Below, piece by piece: positions 24,282-33,123 of a stretch of DNA of 64,000 nucleotides. The position numbers were made by a program, and so were the translations under genes. A model generated the notes under the pieces. The model was not told where the DNA came from. It searched no databases and was given only the letters and a program-made list of their open reading frames with translations. Source of the DNA: Chloroflexota bacterium (lineage in GTDB: Bacteria; Chloroflexota; Anaerolineae; Anaerolineales; Anaerolineaceae). Position 1 is the stretch's first letter. Each line of letters starts with the position of its first letter. The stretch covers positions 1 to 64,000 of the forward strand of contig JAKQJC010000057.1 of assembly GCA_029561345.1 (NCBI GenBank), read 5' to 3'.

Positions 24282-27116
24282 CTACGGATGGATGACCGCT
24301 GGCAGGAAAATGATGTAACCCGCGAGCGGCATGACCAGCACGGTCACCTGGGCTGTATCGGTGGCAAATCCATCGCTGATGGTGTAAGTGAAAGTGTCGG
24401 TGCCAAAAAACGTGCTGTTGACGGTGTAATTGATATACATCTGGCTCAAAGCCGTGGGGACATGGGCATCCGCTGGCCCGGCGGCTATCGTCGCCGTCCC
24501 GTGGACTGGCTGGGTCAGTGCAGTAATGGACAGGGGGTCGCCGTCGGCGTCGGTGTCGTTGGCCAGAACATCAATGAATGTGTAAACGGTACCCGTATCT
24601 CCTCCAACCTTATTTGTATCCGGTTTGGGAGGTTCGCCGCCCAAAGTGGCCTCATCATCCACCGCTACAGGAGGCGTGTTGGCGTTGCGAATGGTGACAT
24701 CCACCTTGGCTGATCCTGTATGTCCGGTGCCATCTGAAACAGCATAGGTAATACGGTCAGTTCCAATATAATCGGCGGCAGGCGTGTAAAGAATCTGGGT
24801 GCCTGAAATGACCGCTGTGCCGAATTTGGCTTCACCTACGGATGTAATCGTCAAAGTGTCGCCGTCCGCATCCGAGTCGTTGGCCAGCACCGGAATGGAA
24901 ATCGCCACATTCTGCTGGGTGCCTGCCGTGTCATCCACCACATCCGGCGCATTGTTATGCAGCACCGTGATGGAAAAGGCCTGCTCAGAGCTGACATCAG
25001 ACCCGCCGTTGGCTGTGCCGCCGTTATCCTTCAAATAGGTGTGAACGGTGCAGGTGCCATTCTGCTCACCGCCGGGCGTGAAGGTCAGGTTGCCGCTGAC
25101 AGGATCAATGCTGACATTTAGGCAGTAATTTACATTTGTAATATAACTGTAAAGGAACTGCAATGTCTGCCCTGACTCATTGGCTGGACCAGAGGAGATA
25201 TGGGTGGCCCAGCCGGGGATGGTCACCGTGGTGGTGCTGGTGCGGTCGATGGTCACATCTGCGCCCTTGGTGAACGAAGGCGCATCATTGACGGCTGACA
25301 GGCTGAGATAAACCGTTGCCGGGTCCGAATAGAAGCTGCCGTTGTAAGCCCGGTAGGTGAAGGTCACCGCGCCAAAGTAATTGCTGGCAGGGGTGTAGGT
25401 AAACGAGCCGTTGCTGTTCAGCACCACGCTGCCAGTGGCTGGCGCGCTCACCAGCGAAGCCGTCAGCGTGCCCACGCCGCTTTCGTTAACATCATTGGCC
25501 AGCACGCCCGGCGCCGCCACCGTCATCACCTGGTCTTCCCGCCCGGCGGCTGGCGTATCAGCCACCGCCAACGGGTTTTGGTTGATATTGTAGTAGAGGA
25601 AGATCTTACCGCCATCCTCACCAGCGGTATCCATGCGCGGCGCGCCCACCAGGATATCCGCCGCGCCGTTGCCGTTCGCATCGCCCACTCCCACCGAGGC
25701 CTTGCCAAAGTCATCCGAAGCCTCTGTTCCCACAGCCGACCAATCTGCATTGCTGGTGGAAACAGGGCAGGTTCCGTGGCACGAAAGGGAGGTGCTGTCG
25801 GTGAGGAAGACAAAAACCTTGCCCGTGTCAGAGCTCCCATAGAGATGTGAGCCGATCAGGACATCATCCCGGCCGTCCTGGTTGATATCCCCGGCGCTGC
25901 TCACCGAATAGCCCAGTTGAGCATTGGCTTCATCGCCCACCGCCGTCCAGGAGGCGGCTGTGTTGGCGTCTGTCCAGGCTCCCGGTGCGCCCGAGCCTGT
26001 AAACCCGCTGCCATTTGCGGCGCCGGTAAACACGTACACTTTGCCTGCATCACTGGCGCCATAGACCGGGGCTGAAGTGATCAAATCGCCCCAGCCGTTG
26101 CCGTCCACATCGCCGGCCGGGTTCAGCCGCCAGCCCAGGTGCGCTGCAGCTTCGTTGCTTTCCACTTTCCAGTTGGCATTATCTACCGTGCCGTCGCCGC
26201 TCAACGGCGAATACCAGCCAAACACCGCCCCCTCTTCCGCTTGCCCGTTGGAGTAGTATGGCGCCGAGGCGAACACATCCGCTCCCCCGCCGCTTTTCAC
26301 ATCCAGCACCGCCACATGGTAGCCGATGCGGTCATTGGTATTTGTGCCGTAGGCCTTCCATTGCGCTGACCGGGGCTCCGAGGGGATATAACCGTAGTTA
26401 AGCCCGCTGCTTGAGCCATACCACACAAACACCCCGCCCACATCCACCACACCGTAATTATCGATGTAAGGAATGCCCACCACCAGGTCACTGTATCCAT
26501 CATTGTTCACATCACCGCCGGCAATATGGCTCAGATAAGCGTAGCTCTGCTGTCCATCCAGGTGCCAGTCGGCTGTGCTCACTGTGGTGCTCACCGAGCA
26601 GGTGGCATAGCCGCAGTCCATATCGGCTCCCCCATGCCACACATACACCGTCCCCTCATCCGTCTCGCCGCCGTATTCATAAAACGGCGCTGAAATGGCA
26701 ATATCATCGTAGCCGTCGCCGTTCACATCCCCGATCCCCGCCAGGTTGGTGCCCAGCTTGCTGGTGGCAGCGCTGGTATCCACAAACCAGCCCAGGCGCG
26801 GCCCGCTGGCCGACCCATAATACAGATACGCCCGCCCGGTGTCTGTGGCCGCGCCGTCATACCCCGGCGCCCCCACCAGAAAATCGGCATAGCCGTCGTT
26901 GTTCACATCCCCCGCCGGCGCCACCGCCGCGCCAAAATTGGCCTCCGGCGCATTGCTCTGCGTGGTCCAGCCGGCCGTGCCCGGCAGGTTGCCAACGGCA
27001 TTACGCCCGCTGGCTGCGGGCTGGAATGAGGCTGCCTGCGCGGCATGCTGCGGGATGCCCAACAGCAGGGCAAAAATCATCACCAGGCAAAAAATACGAT
27101 CGATGGATTTGGACAT
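24282..27116 (-). CDS. Secreted FG-GAP beta-propeller protein with cadherin-like tandem repeats
   Basis: 944 residues. A signal peptide (1-28, ending AAQA) is followed by seven integrin-alpha-type FG-GAP blades (about 50-500), each with a VNxDGYxDxxVGAP-like calcium loop, the right number for one closed propeller. Residues about 510-900 hold four cadherin/Big_9-like repeats (VLANDVNESG, VLANDSDADGDTLTI, VLANDTDADGDPLSI). The C-terminus is a hydrophobic IIFLPAVIHP tail much like that of the neighbouring giant protein. It is probably a calcium-stabilised surface protein for adhesion. GAGAGG precedes the ATG. A strong terminator follows it, so it is transcribed separately from the next minus-strand gene. 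Confidence 0.87.
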   Translation of the reverse strand: MSKSIDRIFCLVMIFALLLGIPQHAAQAASFQPAASGRNAVGNLPGTAGWTTQSNAPEANFGAAVAPAGDVNNDGYADFLVGAPGYDGAATDTGRAYLYYGSASGPRLGWFVDTSAATSKLGTNLAGIGDVNGDGYDDIAISAPFYEYGGETDEGTVYVWHGGADMDCGYATCSVSTTVSTADWHLDGQQSYAYLSHIAGGDVNNDGYSDLVVGIPYIDNYGVVDVGGVFVWYGSSSGLNYGYIPSEPRSAQWKAYGTNTNDRIGYHVAVLDVKSGGGADVFASAPYYSNGQAEEGAVFGWYSPLSGDGTVDNANWKVESNEAAAHLGWRLNPAGDVDGNGWGDLITSAPVYGASDAGKVYVFTGAANGSGFTGSGAPGAWTDANTAASWTAVGDEANAQLGYSVSSAGDINQDGRDDVLIGSHLYGSSDTGKVFVFLTDSTSLSCHGTCPVSTSNADWSAVGTEASDDFGKASVGVGDANGNGAADILVGAPRMDTAGEDGGKIFLYYNINQNPLAVADTPAAGREDQVMTVAAPGVLANDVNESGVGTLTASLVSAPATGSVVLNSNGSFTYTPASNYFGAVTFTYRAYNGSFYSDPATVYLSLSAVNDAPSFTKGADVTIDRTSTTTVTIPGWATHISSGPANESGQTLQFLYSYITNVNYCLNVSIDPVSGNLTFTPGGEQNGTCTVHTYLKDNGGTANGGSDVSSEQAFSITVLHNNAPDVVDDTAGTQQNVAISIPVLANDSDADGDTLTITSVGEAKFGTAVISGTQILYTPAADYIGTDRITYAVSDGTGHTGSAKVDVTIRNANTPPVAVDDEATLGGEPPKPDTNKVGGDTGTVYTFIDVLANDTDADGDPLSITALTQPVHGTATIAAGPADAHVPTALSQMYINYTVNSTFFGTDTFTYTISDGFATDTAQVTVLVMPLAGYIIFLPAVIHP

Positions 27117-27232
27117 AAAAACCTCTCACTTTCAGATTTCCCCCATCATACCCGCAGCGAGATTATTTGTCCTCTATCTTAAGATAGGTTTTGCGTTTGT
27201 TTTTCCCTATCCCCCGGCCGTCTCATCCGCGG

Positions 27233-30133
27233 TCAATCCTGAATCAGCCCCAATTCCCGCCCGCAGGCCACTGCCTGGGTGCGGCTCTGTGCGTTGAGTT
27301 TGCCGTAAAGATTGTGCACATGGAACTTGACTGTCCCCACGCTGATGACCAGTTTTTCCGCGATTTGCTGGTTGGTCAGGCCGGCAGCCAGCAGGCGCAG
27401 AATTTCCACCTCCTGGCGCGTCAACGGATCAGCCAGGGCAGCCGGCGCTTTGGCCGGAGCAGAAGTTTTGGCCAGTTCTGCGCTCAAAGCCAAAATTTCG
27501 CGGTGAGCAGTCACATTTTCCAGGTACAGGCGGTGCAGGCGTTCATCCTGAATATGCGCCGCCGAAGCCAGCAGCTGAGAACGGGCTTTCTCCAGAATTA
27601 CGCCTGCGCGCGCATCCTTTCCAGCCAGCAAAACCTGCGCCATTTTCAGCAGCAATGTCAAATCGCGCACCTTGTCCAGAGTCCGTTCCACCGGCGGTTT
27701 GAAGACGGGTTCAAGCCCGGCCGCTGCCCGCGCCGGGTCGCCTGCGGCCAGCCGCGCCGCTGCCAGGCCAATATAGCCTTCCAGAGCCATGTCTGGCTGT
27801 TCGAGGGTCATGGCCAGGTCCAATCCCTGCTGGTAATGTTCCTTTGACCGATCAGGCTGCCCCTGCAGCAGAAAGGTCATGCCCAGCTTCATATGGGCAT
27901 ACATCCCACCCAGCCGGTCCTGGTCCTGCTCCACCAAATGCAGCAGGCGTTCGCCATAGGTCTGCGCCGCGGCCAGGTCGCCAATGGTATTATTGAAGTC
28001 GCTTAAGTTGCACAAAGCCATGCTCACCCCGCGCCGGAAGTTGATCTCGGTGAAAAGCTGCAGAGCCTGGTCGTAATCTTTGCGCGCGGCAGCGTAATCA
28101 CCCAGGCGCTGCAGTACCGTGCCGCGGTTATTCAGCGACATGGCTTCAAGGCGCAGGTTGCCCAAAAGACGGGCATTTTTAAGGACACCTGTGAAGTGTT
28201 CCAGGGCTTCTTCAATCAGGCCCTGACGGTCGCACAAGGCCGCCTGCTGGTTGAGAGCCTGGTTTTCCCTCTGGATATCGCCCAGCTCACGGGCAATTTT
28301 TAACGAGAATTCATTGGCGGTCATGGCTTCAGCCAGCATGCCGCGGTTTTCTTTAATGACACCCAGCAGAAAGAGGATATATCCCTCGGCGCGCACGTCC
28401 TGCAACCGGCGGCTGATGGCCAGCGCGTTCTCATGAATGTCCTCAGCCTTTGAAAACGCGCTTTGCAGCCAGTGATGGTAGCCCAGCGAAGTCAGCACAT
28501 CCATTTCAAGGCCTGGCAGATTGGCCGACCGGGCCAGGGACAGAGCATCTTCCATCATTTGTAAACCCTCATCCAGTTTGCCGCTGCGCGTCATCACCAC
28601 CCCCAGGGTGTGCCAGTAAAGCACCGTCTCAGCCGGTTCGGCCAGATTCAGAATCGCGGTGCGGTGTTCCTCCAGCAAAACCTTTGACTCAGGGTAACGC
28701 CCCTGCCCATTGAGAAATACAGCGGCGCGGTTCAGCAGCCGGGCCGCCAGCCGGCCGGCTGCTGCGGTGGAAAGCTGCGTCAGCTCGCCGGCTGAACGGG
28801 TAAACAGCTCTCCCCCCTCCTGAAAACGGCTGCGGCAGTGGTAAAAGAGGAATAATCCTTCCAGAGCGCCATCCAGCTGGGGGGTCTCGCCATTTTCCAG
28901 CGCCCAATCCCAGGCCTGGCGGATATCATTAAAAGCCTCGCTCAATTCATGCAGGGCAGGTTTCATTTTCGGGCCGCGCAGCGCTGCCCGGTGTTTTTCC
29001 ACCATCTCCAGAAAATGACGGCTGTGGCGCTGGCGGGTTTCAAATCCTTCTTTTGGATTCTCCTCCAGGCGTTCGTTGGCAAAACGCCGCAGCAGCGGGT
29101 GACTCTCATAATGAGCGCTTTCGCCATCCCAGGCCAGCAGCGATTTATCCACCAAGGCCACCAGCTCAGTCTGGCTCACCTCTGCCACCTCGCGGGCGGC
29201 GGCCACATCAAAGCGGCCGGCAAATACCGAAAGCCGGCGCAGGGTTCGCTGTTCTCCGGGCAGCAGCATGCCCCAGGAATGTTCCAGCAGGGCGCGCATC
29301 GAACGGCGGTGCCGGGGCTGATCCTGCCAGCCGGCGGCCAGAAAATCCAGATCGTGTTCAATTTGCGCAGCGATCTGCCCGCAGTCCATGCCGCGCGCCC
29401 AGGTGCCGGCCAGTTCCAGCGCCAGCGGCATGCCTTCCACGAGCTGGCAAATGCGCTGCACAGCCGGGCTGTTTTCAAGGGTCAGGGTAAAATCGGGCCG
29501 GGCACGGCGCGCATTCTGGATGAAAAGCTGCCCTGCGCCAGATGCGGCGATGCTTTCAGGGTCCGCCTGCGCCGGCAGGTCCAGCCCCGTCAGGCTGAAC
29601 ACACATTCACCGTAAAGGTTCAGCCGCTGGCGTGAGGTGATCAGTGCGGTCACCTGCGGGGCGGCCTGCAGCAGGCCGGTCAACAGTCCCGCCACGGGCG
29701 CCAGCTGCTCAAAATTATCCAGAATCAGAAGCAGCTGCTTGCTGCGCAGCGCATTGGCCAGCAGTTTTTGCGGTTCCATGTTGCTGGAAGGCAACTGCAG
29801 GGCCTCGCTGACGGCGTACAGGAACAAATCGGGCGAAGTCACCCCCATCAACGGCACCAGCCACACCCCATCGGCATAACCTGGCATCGCCTGCCAGCCC
29901 GCCTGCACCGCCAGGCGGGTTTTTCCCGATCCACCCGGCCCCACCACCGTGACCAACCTCTCCTGATGGAGCAGGTTTTGCAGGTTGCCCAGCTCCTCCC
30001 GCCGCCCCACAAACCGGGTGATCGGCGCCGGCAGGTTATGCAGCACCTTTTCATGATCCAGCAGCAGTTCAGCCGGTGCAGGCGCTGGCGGTTCCAGGTT
30101 AATTCCGGTCCTGAGGGAAGGTTTTTCAGCCAT
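27233..30133 (-). CDS. LuxR-family STAND regulator (MalT-like: ATPase, TPR, HTH)
   Basis: 966 residues. An N-terminal P-loop ATPase starts near residue 38 (ITRFVGRREEL; Walker A VVGPGGSGKTRLA about 60-72; Walker B LLLILDNFEQL). A helical TPR region fills about 380-840. The C-terminal LuxR-type HTH (about 895-960) carries LTRQEVEILRLLAAGLTNQQIAEKL and VGTVKFHVHNLYGKL. Such proteins oligomerise on binding ligand and ATP and activate transcription; the ligand is unknown. The target may be the FG-GAP gene 117 bases downstream on the same strand, which has a 14-bp palindrome in the gap. The ATG at 30133 sits seven bases after a TATAAT box, so the message is nearly leaderless. Confidence 0.88.
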   Translation of the reverse strand: MAEKPSLRTGINLEPPAPAPAELLLDHEKVLHNLPAPITRFVGRREELGNLQNLLHQERLVTVVGPGGSGKTRLAVQAGWQAMPGYADGVWLVPLMGVTSPDLFLYAVSEALQLPSSNMEPQKLLANALRSKQLLLILDNFEQLAPVAGLLTGLLQAAPQVTALITSRQRLNLYGECVFSLTGLDLPAQADPESIAASGAGQLFIQNARRARPDFTLTLENSPAVQRICQLVEGMPLALELAGTWARGMDCGQIAAQIEHDLDFLAAGWQDQPRHRRSMRALLEHSWGMLLPGEQRTLRRLSVFAGRFDVAAAREVAEVSQTELVALVDKSLLAWDGESAHYESHPLLRRFANERLEENPKEGFETRQRHSRHFLEMVEKHRAALRGPKMKPALHELSEAFNDIRQAWDWALENGETPQLDGALEGLFLFYHCRSRFQEGGELFTRSAGELTQLSTAAAGRLAARLLNRAAVFLNGQGRYPESKVLLEEHRTAILNLAEPAETVLYWHTLGVVMTRSGKLDEGLQMMEDALSLARSANLPGLEMDVLTSLGYHHWLQSAFSKAEDIHENALAISRRLQDVRAEGYILFLLGVIKENRGMLAEAMTANEFSLKIARELGDIQRENQALNQQAALCDRQGLIEEALEHFTGVLKNARLLGNLRLEAMSLNNRGTVLQRLGDYAAARKDYDQALQLFTEINFRRGVSMALCNLSDFNNTIGDLAAAQTYGERLLHLVEQDQDRLGGMYAHMKLGMTFLLQGQPDRSKEHYQQGLDLAMTLEQPDMALEGYIGLAAARLAAGDPARAAAGLEPVFKPPVERTLDKVRDLTLLLKMAQVLLAGKDARAGVILEKARSQLLASAAHIQDERLHRLYLENVTAHREILALSAELAKTSAPAKAPAALADPLTRQEVEILRLLAAGLTNQQIAEKLVISVGTVKFHVHNLYGKLNAQSRTQAVACGRELGLIQD

Positions 30134-30140
30134 ATCATGA

Positions 30141-30149
30141 ATTATAGCA
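30141..30149 (-). promoter_or_regulatory. Extended -10 promoter of the LuxR-type regulator
   Basis: On the minus strand TGC is directly followed by TATAAT (30146-30141); no good -35 is present. Seven bases separate the box from the ATG, predicting a leaderless or nearly leaderless message. Confidence 0.65.
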
Positions 30150-30238
30150 TGAACTTTTCAGGCCTCTGAGCCCACGCAGAAGACTGATAAATTATTTCCC
30201 CGGCGGTTTTGCAATTAACCGTGGCCTTTCTGAATATG

Positions 30239-30261
30239 AAAAAGAGCGCTTTTCAGCGCTC
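30239..30261 (-). terminator. Terminator of the PPOX-like gene
   Basis: On the minus strand GAGCGC (30261-30256) pairs with GCGCTC (30249-30244) over a six-base loop and is followed by five T. Confidence 0.85.
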
Positions 30262-30266
30262 CTGTT

Positions 30267-30647
30267 TCAATTCCGGGTCAATTTAATCTCAAGAAGGGTA
30301 TATTTTTGCCGCTGCAGCTTTGACATGATTTCAAACAGAAACTTCATCAGGCCGTATTTCTTGTTCAACAGGGCATTCACCCTTCGGTCGGTTTCTGCGT
30401 CCAGCTGTTCGCGCGCTTCGCCGGGCTGCCAGTCTCCCAACAGCTTGCCATCCACTTTGCACGGCGCCACATTGACCCGGCTGGTGCGGCGCACCCGCTT
30501 CACCTTGCCTGAATTGGCCACGGTGCGCACATATAATGTTCCGCCGTCCTCGACAAACCACACGGGGGTGCGCAGCCCTTCGCCAGTTTTGCGAAAGGTC
30601 TCCAGATTAAGGTAACTTTGCTTTTCAAATGCCTGCAATCCGCTCAT
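30267..30647 (-). CDS. PPOX/F420-type split beta-barrel flavin-binding-fold protein
   Basis: 126 residues from ATG 30647 (MSGLQAF). An in-frame ATG at 30659 belongs to the ATGGAGG that forms the ribosome binding site of the chosen start (GGAGG, spacing 5). The sequence resembles small PPOX-class (pyridoxamine-phosphate-oxidase-like) proteins: EGLRTPVWFVEDGGTLYVRT and KVKRVRRTSRVNVAPC form the split-barrel strands with the basic cofactor-binding stretch. Such proteins bind FMN or F420 and reduce or oxidise small substrates, or act on heme; the cofactor cannot be told here. It is a single gene with its own terminator. Confidence 0.8.
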   Translation of the reverse strand: MSGLQAFEKQSYLNLETFRKTGEGLRTPVWFVEDGGTLYVRTVANSGKVKRVRRTSRVNVAPCKVDGKLLGDWQPGEAREQLDAETDRRVNALLNKKYGLMKFLFEIMSKLQRQKYTLLEIKLTRN

Positions 30648-30766
30648 CACTGCCTCCATAAAAATAAACTATCATATTTTTATGGTATTGCAGATCCATT
30701 TGAAATCCATCAGAATCAGCCGGTTCATTTCCACTCATGGCCCTTCAAGCCGGTCAAACGGTCCAT

Positions 30767-32833
30767 TTAGCGGTTCAATCCTGTGCACAGAATCTCGTCC
30801 AGCTTTCCGGCAATTTCTGCGCTGAAAGCCTGACCTTCCTCTTGCATGGCGCGCATCACCCGGCAGCCCTGGCTGCGGTTGTGCTGTGAAGAAGCCAGGC
30901 GTGTGGCAATCTGCTGGAAACGATCCACCTCTCCGGCTGACGCGGCTGCCTGCAAAAACGGCATCCATTCCACTTCATCCACTGGCCGCAGCTCCAGCTG
31001 TTCCACTTCCTGCTCCAGCTGCATCGCCGTCAGCCAGTCACCGGTTTGCACGGCCAGTTCTGCCTTTTCAAAATAATAACACCAGCCATGCTCCGGTTCC
31101 GGGCCTAAAACCGCTGGAACAGGGTGCGACGGAGCGTCCGCTCGTATCCGTTCCGGGTGTGAATAGACTCCGCTGAGAATGATCGCATCGCGTTCTCCGT
31201 AAGCCGTCCACGGCCACCGGGAATCCAGCACATGCACGCAGGAGTTTTCACCCCGCTGGCTGATCACCAGCATCTGGCTATAATCCACAATGCCATTATG
31301 CGTCCGGTAACCGCGCTCTTCTCGCCCGCCCAGCAAAACATCATTTCCCGTCCAGGGCATTTGCACCAATGAGAAAAGCGGGTGGCGGACCGGAATTTCC
31401 AGGGTCGTCTCCGGAAAATAGATAAAATTGGCCGGGCCCGCCACGGCATCGCCATCTTCACCGTAATTAATCTCCGGATAGCTGACCAGCAGGGTGGTTT
31501 CAGGCTGGATATCCGGCGCCCGCCAGGCCATTTGCTGCCAGAAGGCGGCGATGGTTTTTTCCTCATGGATCACCTGGCTGGAATAACCCGCCTGGGTGAT
31601 GCCGGCCAGAAAAACCAGCAAAGCGCTTACGCCTATACGCAGCCATTTGCCCTTCAGGCTGAAAATCAGGGCTGTGATGAATACGACCGCCGCCAGTGAT
31701 GACGGCAGGGCATAATGCGAGAAAGCCTCAAAAGCCACCTTCCGGTTTGCCATCACCACGGGAATCACGCCGGCGGTCACCCCCAGGCCGCCCGCCAGCA
31801 CAGCCCAACCCTGCCAGTCTGCACCGGCTGATTCAGGTTGAGGACCACTTTCTTTTCTTCGTTCAAAAATCCACAAGCCGGCGGCAACCAGGGCCGCCGC
31901 GGCGCCCACGCCCACCAGGGCGGCGGCCAGTTGGCGCGGCGGGAGGCCAAAAAACTCACGAAAATAGGGCCCGCCCCACACCTCCACCGCCGCATTGAAC
32001 ACGCTCAACAAAAAAGCGGATATCCACGCAAAACCGCGGCTGAGGGGTGCCTGTGCCAACAAACCCACCTGCAGGGCCACATCCGTATCGGCGCGGGTGT
32101 TGGTGAATAAAACCTGCCGCCAGAACAGGTATCCGCCGGCAATCAGCAGCGCCGGCGCCCAGGCCCTCAGCACCCTGCCCGCCTGCCCGATCCATTTCTT
32201 TTCTGTTCCGGGCTGCCAGACCGCCAGCCCCACGCACAGCAGCCGGAAAGCCTCCATGCCAATGGCAAAATCCACCAGCGCCAGGTAGGCCCACCCGCTG
32301 ATCACCGCCCCGGCCCACCACAGTGCCTTCTGCCATAGTGAGGCCGTCTTCACGGCTTTCACCGTCAGCGCCGTCGAAAGCACCTGCAAACACAGACTGG
32401 CAATTTGGGGCTGGTTTTCAAACCCCTCCATCCACTTGAAATATCCCGGATAAAGGGTGAAGAGCACCGTCATCAAAAACGTGGCGGCGCGCTGCCGCGG
32501 CCAGAGCTGGCGAAACAGCCACAGGGCGGCAAACCCGGCCAGCAGCCGCCAGGCAAAGCTGGTCAGGTGGTAAGGCCGGGGTTCGGTGCCAAAAAGCTGG
32601 TAATAGGCCTCAAAAAAGGGGCCGCGCGCCGGCCGGTCAATGCTGAACATGGCCTCGAAGGTGCCTGGGCCGCCAATCGAACGGTCCAGCGTGTAATACC
32701 AATCGTCGCGGTAAATGGTCGCCTGGCTCAGGTTGGGTAAGTAGGTGATGCTGGCTGTGACGATGATCAGCGCCAGCTCTAAAACCAGCAGCCAGCGTGA
32801 AAAAGGCAAGAGATTGAAGGATTTATTTTTCAT
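30767..32833 (-). CDS. Large membrane protein with GT-C-like first loop
   Basis: 688 residues: about eleven to twelve helices in the first 410 residues, then a soluble domain of about 270 residues with several Trp/Cys. The first loop contains IYRDDWYYTLDRS, an Asp-Asp pair like the catalytic acid motif of GT-C sugar transferases. The soluble C-terminal part (ETTLLVSYPEINYG...) has no motif I can name. It may transfer a sugar from a polyprenyl donor, but the evidence is the fold-like layout and one motif. A TGATAAAAT box (32872-32864) upstream may be an extended -10; GGGAA precedes the ATG. It stands alone. Confidence 0.6.
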   Translation of the reverse strand: MKNKSFNLLPFSRWLLVLELALIIVTASITYLPNLSQATIYRDDWYYTLDRSIGGPGTFEAMFSIDRPARGPFFEAYYQLFGTEPRPYHLTSFAWRLLAGFAALWLFRQLWPRQRAATFLMTVLFTLYPGYFKWMEGFENQPQIASLCLQVLSTALTVKAVKTASLWQKALWWAGAVISGWAYLALVDFAIGMEAFRLLCVGLAVWQPGTEKKWIGQAGRVLRAWAPALLIAGGYLFWRQVLFTNTRADTDVALQVGLLAQAPLSRGFAWISAFLLSVFNAAVEVWGGPYFREFFGLPPRQLAAALVGVGAAAALVAAGLWIFERRKESGPQPESAGADWQGWAVLAGGLGVTAGVIPVVMANRKVAFEAFSHYALPSSLAAVVFITALIFSLKGKWLRIGVSALLVFLAGITQAGYSSQVIHEEKTIAAFWQQMAWRAPDIQPETTLLVSYPEINYGEDGDAVAGPANFIYFPETTLEIPVRHPLFSLVQMPWTGNDVLLGGREERGYRTHNGIVDYSQMLVISQRGENSCVHVLDSRWPWTAYGERDAIILSGVYSHPERIRADAPSHPVPAVLGPEPEHGWCYYFEKAELAVQTGDWLTAMQLEQEVEQLELRPVDEVEWMPFLQAAASAGEVDRFQQIATRLASSQHNRSQGCRVMRAMQEEGQAFSAEIAGKLDEILCTGLNR

Positions 32834-32882
32834 AATTGATTCCCATTGGATGGTAACGGCTCCATTTTATCACACCTGCGAC

Positions 32883-32911
32883 TTGCTTAATCTCATGAAA
32901 GATGCTATTCT
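32883..32911 (+). promoter_or_regulatory. Promoter of the small Lys/Asp-rich peptide gene
   Basis: TTGCTT (32883-32888), a 17-base spacer and TATTCT (32906-32911). A start point near 32918 would give a leader of about 25 bases holding AAAGGAGG (32927-32934). Confidence 0.6.
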
Positions 32912-32942
32912 CAATTAACCACATTGAAAGGAGGCTTGATCC

Positions 32943-33017
32943 ATGGGTAAAGACAAGGATAAGGGTAAAGACAAAGATAAAGAAAAGAAAAAGAAGAAAA
33001 AAGACAAAAAGGACTGA
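32943..33017 (+). CDS. 24-residue Lys/Asp-rich peptide
   Basis: A very short gene: ATG at 32943, 24 codons, TGA at 33015-33017. The product consists almost only of Lys and Asp with two further Gly and one Glu (it begins MGKDKDKGKD and ends KKDKKD). A near-consensus ribosome binding site AAAGGAGG lies eight bases before the ATG, a fair promoter lies upstream and a strong terminator downstream, so it looks like a complete transcription unit rather than chance. Function is unknown; a strongly charged peptide could bind nucleic acid, acidic polymers or metal ions, or the RNA itself may be the product. The gap 32834-32942 holds nothing else. Confidence 0.6.
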   Translation: MGKDKDKGKDKDKEKKKKKKDKKD

Positions 33018-33052
33018 CAAGTCATTGGCAACCCTGCCCTCATTGTACCGAT

Positions 33053-33100
33053 AAGAGGCCTCAAGAAAATGAAGTGATCTTGGAGCCTCTTGCTTTTTTT
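33053..33100 (+). terminator. Strong terminator after the small peptide gene
   Basis: A 14-base stem (AAGAGGCCTCAAGA at 33053-33066 with TCTTGGAGCCTCTT at 33078-33091, one mismatch and one wobble) is followed by GC and seven T (33094-33100). It lies 24 bases before the SDR gene, so it either isolates that gene or attenuates transcription into it. Confidence 0.85.
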
Positions 33101-33123
33101 CCACCTTCCAGGAAGGAGAAGCC

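Noticed and set aside
30648..30659. ATG at 30659 as start of the PPOX-like protein
   Set aside because: The ATGGAGG contains the ribosome binding site of the ATG at 30647. The same situation applies to ATG 35676 versus 35688 of the binding protein.
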